From Niebla homalea (lineage: Eukaryota; Ascomycota; Lecanoromycetes; Lecanorales; Ramalinaceae), in NCBI GenBank assembly GCA_019925105.1, contig JAHGAU010000005.1:1116001-1180000 (forward strand): DNA of 64,000 nucleotides. Direction: 5' to 3'. The stretch's first letter is position 1. Each line of letters begins with the position of its first letter. The notes under the pieces are model-generated. The model did not search any database and was not told the origin of the DNA. It saw nothing but the letters and a program-made list of their open reading frames with translations. Shown one piece after another: positions 1 through 11,100 of the stretch. Both the position numbers and the translations under genes were made by a program.

Positions 1-303
1 GTATATATAATATTTATATAATTATATAGTTTACCGTTTAAATTAATTTTAACTAAGAGTTTTTAAATATACCCCTTATTATCTATATAACCCTGGTCTT
101 CTTTTTAATCTTCCGGTTAATTTTCTTATTAATCGGATTTTATTTAAGGCTTTTACGTATTATTACTTTAAAAATAATCCCATATTATTTTAAGTAATCT
201 AAGAAACCCTTAAACGTATATTTACCCCCGCCGTTAATTTAAAAACGTTTAATCTTTTAATCCGGAGTTCGTTTATACCTAACTTTAAACTCTTTAAACT
301 ATT
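1..303 (-). pseudogene. Copia-2 integrase fragment, distal part
   Basis: Read on the minus strand this is the second half of a Ty1/copia integrase catalytic core. The translation contains FKEFKVRYKRTPD, then NGGGKYT at about 218-237 (family: NGGEYTS), then YGII and the equivalent of the PQQNG...ERxNRT block, here KQNPINKKINRKI. In-frame stops sit where Gln or Trp is expected, as RIP produces. The frame runs off the left edge, so reverse transcriptase would lie outside the window. The first half of the core is at 6890-6983, beyond the Gypsy-1 insertion; removing Gypsy-1 and one ctatt copy restores the integrase order. Dead pseudogene. Confidence 0.85.
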
Positions 304-488
304 TGTCAGGGACTCAGTAGGGGTAAGGGTGAATATAACTGAATTTCAACTATGTAGAGAAATCTATAATATAGCGTATATATAAGTATACGGAGAGTAT
401 ACGCTAGGCCCTATTAGGCTTAACGTATTAACTCAGCTTTTGGCTATTAATATCGTATCCCTTATACCTTAGCCCTTATACCGTAATA
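304..488 (-). repeat. Gypsy-1 3' LTR
   Basis: A 185-bp direct repeat of 6705-6889, same length, differing mainly by C-to-T and G-to-A changes. This copy keeps TG at its start (tgtcaggga) where the other copy has tattaggga, so the two copies were mutated independently by RIP. It is the 3' LTR because the element is on the minus strand and the polypurine tract abuts it on the right. Confidence 0.95.
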
Positions 489-503
489 TTACCCCCCTCC
501 TCC
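489..503 (-). other. Gypsy-1 polypurine tract
   Basis: The plus strand reads ttacccccctcctcc immediately inside the left LTR; its complement is a purine run ending at the LTR boundary. This is the expected primer site for plus-strand DNA synthesis and it fixes the element's orientation as minus. Confidence 0.8.
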
Positions 504-699
504 GATAGCGAGCTCCTATAAGTTACTTAATAAGGTTTAATAAGGGTCTTACGTAATTATTTAAAATATATATAAACCTTAATTTATAAACTTTCCTTTA
601 TATCCTTATAAAATAGTTTATTTAACTTTAACGCTTAATATTTTTCCTTAATTAATATAATTTAATAAGTTAATTAAAACTTTAGCTTTTAATATTATC

Positions 700-3600
700 G
701 GTTAACGTATAAAATTATAAGTATAAAACTTTAATCCTTTAATATTTTAAAAGTTAAATATAGGCCCGGTTTTTCAGGGTATTAATAGTAATAATCTATA
801 ATTAAGCATAAGTATCTAGCGACGTTAATATATATTTATTATAGTGGACGTACGTTTTATTTATAATAGCTTACGTACTTTACGCGGTATATAAGATAGC
901 TTTTTATTCCTATAAAAGGGTCTTTATTTTTCCTATTAAATTTAAAGTCGACCACTTTAAACGTATCGTAATTTATATTTTTTTTATTAACGTTAATTAG
1001 CGGGGGCGGTTATATAATTTATCTTAAAAGCGGGTTTTATATATTATAATATAATAATATTAAATAAAAAATAAGGTATATTCTTTTTATTAAGTTAAAT
1101 AACTTTAATTTATATGCGGAATTATCGATAATATGAATAATTATAAACGGTTTAAGGTTTTTATAATTTAAAAATTTAAAAGGGCAGCTTATTTTAATAT
1201 TTTTTACGTTAAGTATTATTATATTATTAACCCGGAATTATGGTGAAAATTAACGGTATTTATTAACCTATATTATTTATATAATTTAAGCTTACTTTAT
1301 TTCTTTCTTTATAAATTTTTTAATTTATTAATTTTATAAATTAATATATTATATACTTTTATTTCCTTCTTTTATTTTAACATTTTAAATATTATAAATT
1401 TAAGAACTTTTAATTTAAAACGCGGTATATAACCCTTAACTATAAAAAAAAAATAAAAGCTAAATAATTAAGCTTATAATAAAGTTTACTTTAAATTTAA
1501 TGATTAAAAGAAAATCTATTTAATTATCTTAACTATAATTAATATAAGATTATAGGTATTATTTAAGTATACCGTTTATATTCTTAATTTAACCGTCCGT
1601 CTTAAGATAAAAGTTAATAAATAATTTTGGTTTTATTTTTAATTTTTTAATAAAGCTTTTATTAAAAATATAATATAAATTATATTTCTTTATCCGAAAT
1701 AATTAACTTAAAGTATCCTTTTTCTCTTTATATTTAATTAATAAATACTTAAATAATAATAAGAATATTTAATTTATTAAAAAATACGAACTTCTTCTTT
1801 TTAAATAATTAATTAATTATTATTATAATATACTTATAAACCTTACCATAACGTTTATATTTTAATAATTTAATTATAAAGTCGATTAAAATATTTATCC
1901 AATATTTATTTAGAATAAATAGTGGTTTAAATAACCCGTATTTCGCTTTATAATATACTTTTAATATTTTATATATATAGCAAAACTTAATAAAATGGGA
2001 TATTAAGTTTATTATCCGCGGTTAATAATATTATAAATTTAAACGTTTATACGTCGTAATCTTATTAATATAACCTTTTACGGTTAACTTATAAATTAAG
2101 TCTATAATCCTTATATATAAATTATTATTTATAGGTATAAATAACTTATTAACGATATAAAATAAGCCGTCCCGGACGTTATAATAATTTAACTTTAACT
2201 TTATGAAGTCCTTCTTAATAATATTTAAAGGGATTTTCCTATTACTTATTTCCATAAATTATATAATTTATTAAATAACGTTATTATTAATATATACGTT
2301 TTAAATTTATTATAATAACTTAGCTTAAGACGTAAAAGTAATATTAAACAATTATTCTATTAATTCCTCGCTTAATATATTTTTTTTTAGTTTTTTTAAG
2401 GATAATTACTTTAATAATTTTTTATCCTTAAGTATTTCTTTACTTAAGGTATAAATTATCGTATATAGATTTATAACGTAAGCTTCCGATTTATTAATTA
2501 ATATTTTTATTAAATTAACTTTTAAGTTCGGATTAAGATTTAATAATTTTAATACCGTTTATATTTAAAAATTATTTATATTAATTAATAAATCCTTTAG
2601 CCTCCTCGTTAAGCTATCTGGCTTAACTCCTTATTTCCTTAATCGGTAAATAATTTAAAAGTTAAACTTAAAGAAAAACTTAGTTTATCTTATTTATTTT
2701 TTATTTAATTACTTTAATATTATAAAGTACTTTAAATTTTTATAATTTATAATTACCTTAATAGGGTCCTTAATAGGTATATTAATTAATTTAAAGTATA
2801 ATTCCTTAAATACGCATATAATTATTAATAGCTCCTTATTATAGGTTTTATAATTATATTCTTAAAATAATATCTTCTTTAATAAAAAAGCGATTAAACG
2901 TAAAACGTCCTTTAAATCTTTTTATAATAAGATAGCGGTAACGATATAATTTAAAATATTAGTTTTTAATTACGTCTCCTTATTTGGATTAAAATATATT
3001 AGAACTGATATTATTATAAAGGCTTCCTTAAAAGTATTAAAAGCCTTTTATTCCGGTCTACTTAATAATTACGGATATTTAAATTCTTATTTAAATATTA
3101 ACTTTATTAAATTTATTAATAGTATTACTATTCTTAAATAATTAACGATAAATCTCTTATAGAAATTTATGAAGCTTAGAAATACTTATACGTTTTTAAT
3201 ATATCTTAATATTTATTATTTTTTAATTACTTTAACTTTTACGCGATTTATTTTAAGACCGTCCGTTATAATTATAAGTTTTAAATACTTAACCCTTTTT
3301 ATATTAAATTCATATTTATTAATATTTAAGAATAAATATAATTATCTTAACTTTATTAAGATTAAATAAATATATCGTATATAAATTTCCTTTTTATTAT
3401 TATATATTAAAATATCGTTTAAATATATAATATAAATAGTATTAAAATATTCTTTAAGGACTTTATTAATAAAAGATTAAAATATTCTTAATATATTATA
3501 AAGCTTAAAGGGTATTAATACGTATTTATAAAGTCCGTATTTTATAAAAAAGTAATCTTTAATTTATATTCTTCTTTAATCCGTATTTTATTAAAGGCGG

Positions 3601-4900
3601 TTATTATATTAAACTTTATATATACTTAAGCGCGATATAACCTTAAAAATATCTTATGGATTAAGGATAATACGTTCTTATTTTTAATTATTAAAGTATT
3701 TAACGTTTTATAATTAACGTATACCTTTAATCTATTATCCGGTTTCTTAACGATTAAAACCGAAATTACGTATAATAAAATATTAAGCCTAATATATCCT
3801 TTATTTAATATATCGTTTATATACTTTTTAATAATAATTACTTATTCCCTTAATATCTTAAACGTTTTCTTTATTAACGGGCGAAAATTATCCTTTAACT
3901 TAATTATATAGTTAATCGATTTAAAAAGTAGGATTTTATTTATTTCCTTCGGGTTTTATACGTTAAGAAAATCGTAATATAATATTAATATTTTTTATTT
4001 AGATTAATTTTATATAATTAACTTTTTTATAAGCTTATTAAAGAATTTCTTATAATCGTCCGTTATAATTATAACGATATTAATTATTATAACCGTGGAT
4101 TTATTAGGTTCATTTTCTTATAATTACTTAAAGTATTCCAATTATATCGTAATTACGTTATTAGGTATTACCGTAATTTAATTACCTTAAAGAAAGCGTA
4201 TACCAAAATCTCGGTTATATTATATTAAAGAACGGATTTATTATATTATGAAATATCTATACCGCTCCTTATTATTCTTAACTTACCGCGGGTAAGGCAA
4301 TAAATTATATAGTAATCTAAATTAAAAATTATAAATCGTATAAAGAATTTTATTTCCGGATCGTATAATTTGAACTACGGTATATCTAGTATTATATTAT
4401 ATTTTCCGAGTATAATTATTATATATTATATTTTATTAACGTGATCTCTTAATATTATGGTAACTTTAATTATATAAATAATATTTATACTGAACTTATT
4501 ATTTATATATTTAAGTTTATAAGGTTTTATTAACGAATTTATATCCAAACGATAAAGCTTTATAAAGTCTTTATTTATAAATTTAAATATTAATATATTA
4601 ATGTCCGTAAGATACCTGAATTTTGTCTTCTTTTTTAATAATATAACCTGCCCGGTAAAGTCGAATTAACGGCCTTATTTTAATTATTTTAATAATTAAA
4701 AATAATATAATAATAACTATACGGTAACGAGTTAATTAACGTCCTTTAATTAAATAATCCTTTTATATACTTAATTAAAAAGTCTTTAATTATAACTTAT
4801 ATTAAGGATTATTTATTTTCCGACTTATCTAATATTACGTTTTTATTATTATCGATATTAATATTATCCTTATTAATATTAAATTTAACGTATTTAAGTT
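700..4900 (-). pseudogene. Gypsy-1 pol: protease/RT/RNase H/integrase/chromodomain remnants
   Basis: Degenerate minus-strand Ty3/gypsy pol; the outer limits are approximate. The RT active site is at 3402-3428 and reads IIYLNDILIY, where YLDD is expected; the first Asp became Asn (gac to aac). Downstream sequence (3400 to about 2950) keeps the RT-to-RNase H connection, with INFYKRFIVNY and KAFNTFKEAF. An open stretch at 2255-2031 is the integrase zinc-binding region (DGLFYIVNKLFIP...), with its His lost. At about 1015-760 a chromodomain-like tail remains: FKVVDFKFNRKNKDPFIG, RVKYVSYY and YPEKPG. Chromodomains of such elements are known to guide insertion to heterochromatin. Stops throughout. 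Confidence 0.88.
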
Positions 4901-4924
4901 CAATAATAAGTTTATCGGAGGGTA

Positions 4925-6400
4925 TTTACTTCTTTTTTTTATAGGGCGGTAAGTTATTAGTTATTAAATGTCCTTTTTCTCCGTAAATAAAGTAACGATT
5001 ATTTCTTATTAATCTTTATATAATATAAGACGGCCGCTTAATTAAATTTGGATTAATATTATAATAATCAGATTAACGGGGTCGTACTTTTAACGTTATT
5101 TTCTTATCCTTTTTTATTTTAATAACCGTAACCTTCTTTTTTAATAATATCGGATTAAATATATTCATAATATGTATATTTAAGTTGTATTAACGGAAAC
5201 GGTTAATGTAAGTAAGAAAGCTTATATATATAATATTATTTATTATTTTTTATTTTAATTTCGGTATAATTATATATCTTAAATTTCAAATCTTTTATAA
5301 TATAATTATTTAAAATAAAATAATAATTATAATAAATTAAATTAAGAACCTATTAAACTTTTCGTCTTTATTTACGGAGCTTATAAGGAAGTTAAGATTA
5401 TAAAATAATATTTTAAACTTTTTTTTTAATTGAATTTATTAAATAAATTAATGAAATCAGTTATAATCTCTATTATTATTAAATATGGATTATTATTTTT
5501 TAATATTAAATAAGCTTTAATTATCTTAAACGTAATTGATTTATAATAATCTTAAATATATATAATCTTTAATTATTCGTCCGGAAAGAGAATAACGCTT
5601 TATTAAAATTTAAAGTCTATTCTTATTCTTTAAGTATCCTATTTATATATATTATTATTACCCTTAAATACTCTGGGGTTTAAATAATAAATATTTCTTT
5701 TAATTTTATTTTCTTTATATTATCGTTAAGGTAATTATAATTCTTTAATAGTATAACGATAATCCTTTATATAATTTAACCCCCCGGATATAAAATAATA
5801 TCCGGTATTAGCCTTTAAGTTTATATTATTATTTAAATTATTTAATAGCTTATAGAAGGGGTTTATTTTACTTAAACGTATAATTTCACCTTTTAAACGC
5901 TTAATCTTATAAAGGTAATTATCCATTTCTTAACGGTATTAATTACGATAATTACGGATTCTTTTTAAGTTATCCTTTAATAAAAAAAGGTTAATTTTTA
6001 CGTTTTACGTAATGAATATTAATTCTTCAAGGGCTTTTTATACTTTTTAAATAATTTTATTTATATATATTTTTTTACTTTTTTATTTTCCGTAATTTAA
6101 CTCTTTATTTCTATTATATTTAAAGTAAATATATTTACTTTATTTTATGATAATAAATTAACGTTAATTATATATTTAATAGCGTTTACTTATATTTATA
6201 AGTTATAATTAACGGATCTCTTAAGATCCTTTTAGTTCTTAACGCGGAGTATCTAGTTTTTATTATTAATTAACTTTATTATTATAACCATATTATTTAT
6301 ATCCAATATATATCGTTTCTTTTCTTCCTTACGTTAATTCTTCTTAAATATAAATATATATTATTATAGGCTTTTAAGATCGTTATTATCGCTTTTATTC
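4925..6400 (-). pseudogene. Gypsy-1 gag remnant with zinc knuckle
   Basis: The minus-strand region between the 5' LTR and pol. A CCHC zinc-knuckle remnant lies at about 4931-5000 and reads RYFIYGEKGHLITNNLPPYKKKK; the Cys codons (TGT/TGC) became Tyr or Asn, while GEKGH is intact. A short open stretch at 5926-5735 (starting MDNYLYKIKRLKGEIIRLSK) falls in the expected capsid/coiled region, but I cannot match it to a named domain. Limits approximate. Confidence 0.65.
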
Positions 6401-6704
6401 TCGGATTCATTTTAAAAGTAACCTCCCGGTACGCGTTACTTTAAGGTTAAGAATAGTTTTCTTATTATTATCGGTATTAATATTTATATAATTTCCCTTA
6501 ACGTTTCTTAATTAAAGTTATTATTAATAATATAACCCGCTTACTTAAATCGAGCTTTTAAGTTGGATCTTATTATAATCTTAAAGTACGTTTTTACTTA
6601 ATAATATCCGCTTTAATAAATTATTAAATCCTTTACTTAAGATTTAAGAATAATTCTATATAATTCGATTGACGCCCGTTTCTTAAAAAAGATAGTTAAA
6701 AGTA

Positions 6705-6889
6705 TATTAGGGACTTAATAAGGGTAAGGGTGAATATAACTGAATTTCAATTATATAGAGAAATCTATAGTATAACGTATATATAAGTATACGGAGAGCA
6801 TACGTTAGGCCTTATTAGGCCTAGCGCACTGACTCAGCTCTTGGCTATTAGCATCGTATCCCTCATACCTTAGCCCTCATACCGTGATA
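6705..6889 (-). repeat. Gypsy-1 5' LTR
   Basis: The 185-bp partner of 304-488. Its right half (from about 6820) is clearly less mutated and keeps CA and TG dinucleotides such as those around gcactgactcagctc, unlike the element interior. The ctatt target duplication follows at 6890-6894. Confidence 0.95.
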
Positions 6890-6983
6890 CTATTAAATTA
6901 TATCTGATTTATATATTAACGGGTAAACCTTTAATATTATAATTTTATTATTACGGAAGGTTATATAATACGTTACTCTATTA
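6890..6983 (-). pseudogene. Copia-2 integrase fragment, proximal part
   Basis: The minus strand reads RVTYYITFRNNK then VYPLIYKSDII, matching the copia integrase core (YFITF.DD.SR...W.YPLKYKSDV), with the Asp pair changed to Asn. After removing Gypsy-1 and one ctatt copy, it joins in frame to FKEFKVRYKRTPD at 303 and below. The frame is still open where Copia-1 begins at 6984, so the upstream part of Copia-2 was cut off by that insertion or by a rearrangement. Confidence 0.85.
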
Positions 6984-7140
6984 TACCCTTTTGAAATGTG
7001 AGGTATAAGTTACTTGATTATTCTCTATGTATAGAAGTGTAATTAAGTACTTCTGAATCCCGGCTACCTTAATTAAGTCTAGTTTCGGATCATATTTAAT
7101 TTACCTGAATACCGGGTAATTAATATAAGTACTTTTAATA
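6984..7140 (-). repeat. Copia-1 3' LTR
   Basis: A 157-bp direct repeat of 44941-45100. Shared blocks include aggtataagttactt, attaagtact and ccggctac/ccggctat. On the minus strand the right copy begins TGTTGTTGAAAG and this copy TATTAAAAG, so its start differs by RIP and probably by loss of one TGT unit. Confidence 0.88.
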
Positions 7141-7329
7141 CTCCCCTTTAAGCTTTAGTATATATTACCTATATAATTATTTATTTATAATATTATATTC
7201 TATTATTACTTTAAAATTTAATCTTTATATAATATATATTTTATTTAGTTAATATTTTCTATAAGCTATTAAAGTTCCTTTATAGCGGTAATTTTTATTC
7301 CTTTATAATGGTAATCTTGTGCTTCTTTA
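7141..7329 (-). other. Copia-1 3' untranslated tail and polypurine tract
   Basis: The purine tract (plus strand ctccccttta at 7141-7150) adjoins the 3' LTR. The remaining roughly 180 bp is AT-rich with no recognisable coding sequence. It continues at 31933 once the short LTR element is removed at its cttta target duplication. Confidence 0.7.
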
Positions 7330-7490
7330 TGTTACGTGCAGCGTAGGCACATTATAATAGGCATAGCGCAGGGGCTTAGGGCTATATATACTTGGCGCGT
7401 ATTTATATAATTAGCAATACCGTCCATAGTTATAATCCAGGCAGTTATTATTCTACCCTTAATACTTATACTTCGTCTTGTTCCTTAATA
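7330..7490. repeat. Left LTR of the short LTR element
   Basis: A 161-bp repeat paired with 31770-31927. Well-conserved blocks are aggcatagcgcaggggctta, gggctatatat, ttggcgcgta and aataccgtccatagtta. The TATA-like ctatatatac followed by a GC-rich stretch could be the LTR promoter. Differences between the copies are mostly C-to-T, plus a small indel near the start. Confidence 0.92.
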
Positions 7491-7799
7491 AATGGTAACA
7501 ATAGCTGTTTTTCAATTCTATTTATATCGTTATATATAAGAAGGATTATGGATATATTTCTATTAAATTACCGGCAGACTATAATATATATAAAGTACTT
7601 AACTTAATAAATTACCGACTTCTAGGCACCCTTTAATTAACGGATTATGTACTATACGTAGTATACTTATACCTAGAGTAATAAATTAGTAAATAATACG
7701 CTCTTTTATAATAACTTTTTACTTTTAAAGACTTATAAATACGGTAATTAACTATTAACTTATTTCCAGACTTAATACTTATAATAAGTAATAAAGTGT

Positions 7800-7975
7800 T
7801 AGGATCTCAGCTGGAGCTGAGTCTCAGCCTTACCGGAGCGGAGCGGCTTTACCTTGTTCCGCTTGCTTGGCGCGCACCTTCATATATATAACACCCACAT
7901 AGTTAGCTACTCAACAATCATACATATCACATACATTTTACCCTTTATACTGAGCACGCCACATAAAGACTTTAT
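7800..7975 (+). other. Low-RIP island with promoter-like sequence inside the short LTR element
   Basis: This stretch keeps CA, TG and GC-rich sequence while both sides are saturated by RIP. It contains a 16-bp inverted repeat, ctcagctggagctgag (7806-7821), then the CG-rich ccggagcggagcggc, a TATA-like catatatataa (7881-7891), and an A/C-rich leader (acacccacatag, caacaatcatacatatc, cacataca) of the kind seen in fungal 5' UTRs. No open reading frame follows. It may be captured host sequence or single-copy internal sequence of the element; function unknown. Confidence 0.5.
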
Positions 7976-8114
7976 ATTTAAAGGTTAATAAGGACGTAAA
8001 TTAAATATAATAGGAAGAGAATAATATTTTAAATACGTTAAACGGTTAATATAAAAACCTTATTATTTTACGTTATAAAAGTCGGTATAAAAACTTTTAT
8101 ATTATGAATAATAT

Positions 8115-11100
8115 TGATTGATTGATTGATTTATTTATACTACGGATCTAGCTAAGCTAATTCCGGCGTTCCTTAATACGCGGCCTTTTAGCCTTCTTAA
8201 TAACCGTAAAAAACCTAATACTTATAACGTTAAAGCGAAAAAACGGTATTTATAAGATTTCTACCTATTACCCTTTAAGGTAGAAAGTATTAACGGTTAT
8301 TTAAAGGGTGGTGATTAATTCGTATAACTCTTACGTTTTAACTTTACTAAAGAAATCCATAATATTACGACCGTATTATTATAAGGGTTACCCCCGGACT
8401 TATTACTCTTCTATATCTTTACCGATTTATTTAATATTAATATTAAGTTATACCCTTAAATACCCTTACCGATATATATATTTTTTACCCCTCCGTTATT
8501 ATCGCCGCCAATATTATTGTACCCTTTTTCTACGCCGTATTAACGTTATATCCCTAAGCCCTTTATTAAGTATAGCCTTTATGCTATCTTAAGGATTTAG
8601 ATTAATAACGGGGCTCGTTAATTAAATCTTTAGCGATTTTATTTATTTCCGTAGCGAAACTAAATTACGTTAATAATTTAATAAATATTATAAATTTAAC
8701 GGCCGCCCGTATATTTCGTTTCGTAAATAGTACTTAATAATAATTATAAATATTAATTTTTATTATAAGTCTTAACTTAACTTTAATAAATAAAGGGTAT
8801 AAAATAAAGATATATATAGTATTTTACTTCCTTTATCCGTATTTATATCCGGCGTTTATCCGATTTCCGGTATATATAATAAATAGGAAGTAAATTAAAC
8901 CGTTTTTACCCGTCCGGAGTTAAATTATTAATATATTATTATCCTTCCTTATAGTATTATAATAACGGAGATATTTATTAATAATTTTTTTATTATTAAA
9001 AGTTAAATAATAACGATCTTAAGATATAAAGTCTTTATATTTTTGTTAATATTTAATTTATTTTATTATAACTTATAAAATAATTATTAAAATTTTTACT
9101 TTTTAAATCCTTTTAATTTTAATCTTTCTTACGTTTAACGGGAATTTATATACGCTTAAATTAACTTCCGGGATACCGGTAAAATTAACCTTTTTCTTAG
9201 TTTATTCTTACTTTATCTTAATAAGAAAAAGGATAAGTATTTTTAATTTATTCCCTTTGATTTAAAACCTATTAAGATTCTAACGGGTTCGCCCGTTTCC
9301 TATTATCGTAATTAAGTATATATATTTCTTTAGTTTTACTTAATTAATTATTTAATTTAAGAAAATTTTAATTAATAATATAAAGACCTTAAACTTTAAT
9401 ATTAAGATAGAGGTTATTTTATAAGTACCGTTAACTATTTTTAAATATTAATTCTAGATTTTCTATAATATTTAAATAAGCTTTTTTTTATATCCCGGAA
9501 TACCCTTAAATATATATTAAATAATTATAACGTATATTATAGTTAACTTTATTATAGCCTGGTAAATAGTCCGGGCCTTCTATAATATAATTTCTTATAT
9601 CGATACGGCGAAATAAATAAAGCTTTTTCTTATAAAGTTATTTTCTTTTAAACCTTTTTTATATAATCCTTTTAATTAAATTTCTTATTTATTTAAAAGT
9701 TAAAGGTTTTAATATTAATATCCGGCTTTATTATAATTTTATTTAAGTTTATTATAGCTATTATATTATATAGTTTCGGGCTCTTAATTATATAGATAAG
9801 TTTATATTTATACGGTATAAATTAAGCCTTATAAGTTCTTACTTATTAAAAATAGATTTTATAAGCTTATTTTAGTTTTAAATAATTTATATATATAAAA
9901 ATATTATAAATTAAAAGATAAACATCGTTAATAAAGCCTTTAATTTAAACCTTTTATTCTAATTTAATAAGCTTTTTAATTAATAAATTATTAAGAAATA
10001 AAAACAATATAGAAAAAATAAATAATTTTTAAGGAATCATTATTATGATAGGCTTTATTAAATTTATTTTTTATTTTAGGTTAATTAACGTAACTTAATT
10101 ATTTAAGAAATTCTTTATTTACTTAATTAAGAAAAATAATATTCTTTTTTTCCTTAAGTTATATAATAACCTTTAATAATTTACTTTATTAAAGGTATTT
10201 ATAATATCGAGAGAAAGAAAACTTATAATATATTTTTTCCCGTAATTTTATATTATATATATGCCGTTAATTAATCCTTTAAGGGTTATTTTTATTAACC
10301 AACCTTTCTTTATTCTTATTTATTAATCGGGGAGAAGTCCGTAATTTTTTATATAATTATTAAGGATCTTTATTATTACCGTTTTAAAGGCCTTCCTTAA
10401 TATATATAAGAATATAATAAGTTTATAAGATTTTACCTTAAAGTAATCCGGTTTAATAAACTTTTTAAGGATAATTATTTTTATTTCCTTAAATTTATAT
10501 AAATAATAATTAACCTTAAAATATACTTAAAAAAAAAATAAGTAAAAACCTTCTTAAATAATAAGATTATTATTATTAAGAATTTATTAAGAATTTTATT
10601 TAAACCCGGGGTTTTATTTTGCTTTAATTTATTAATTGCTTTAATTATTATATCTTATATTATTATTTTATTTATTAATACGGGATTAAAATACGTAACG
10701 CCGTTAATATCGTTTAAATTAATTTTTAACGGAAGGGGGAAAAATGCTTTTTTAAGGGTTTTAATTTTACCGTTAAAGGTATTAATTAATATATTATTAA
10801 GTTTCTTAAAAAGTCGGAATTTAAAAATAAATTTTAATTTTTACTTTATTCTTTATTATAGTTTATTAACTTTTAAATATTATAAAATAAGATTATTAAG
10901 TTATATATTATAAACTGAAAATATATTTATTTAATTTTTTTAATAAATTTTTTTTTTTTTTTTTTAAATAACCCTTAATTAATTAAATATCTTTTAATTT
11001 TTATATTTAAAAGTTTATTTAATTAGCCTTTTCGGCTTTATAATCGCGGTTATATATCCTTTATTTTAATAAATTTTAATTCTTTAAGAAAATTTTATTA

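Larger units (their letters stand above)
304..6889 (-). mobile_element. Gypsy-1: Ty3/gypsy chromovirus, full length, RIP-degraded
   Basis: Two direct 185-bp LTRs (304-488 and 6705-6889) start with TG, or TA after RIP, and end in TA from CA. The 5-bp target duplication ctatt is at 299-303 and 6890-6894. A pyrimidine tract just inside the left LTR (489-503) is the polypurine tract of a minus-strand element. Minus-strand remnants run in chromovirus order: gag (about 6300 to 5000), zinc knuckle, reverse transcriptase with YLND, RNase H, zinc-binding integrase domain, integrase and C-terminal chromodomain. It lies inside the Copia-2 integrase. All frames are broken by stops, so it is not autonomous. 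Total length 6,586 bp. Confidence 0.95.

Noticed and set aside
6984..7140. Considered as a solo LTR
   Set aside because: No duplication follows it at 7141, and a polypurine tract adjoins it. The partner LTR at 44941-45100 and the copia genes between them make a full element more likely.
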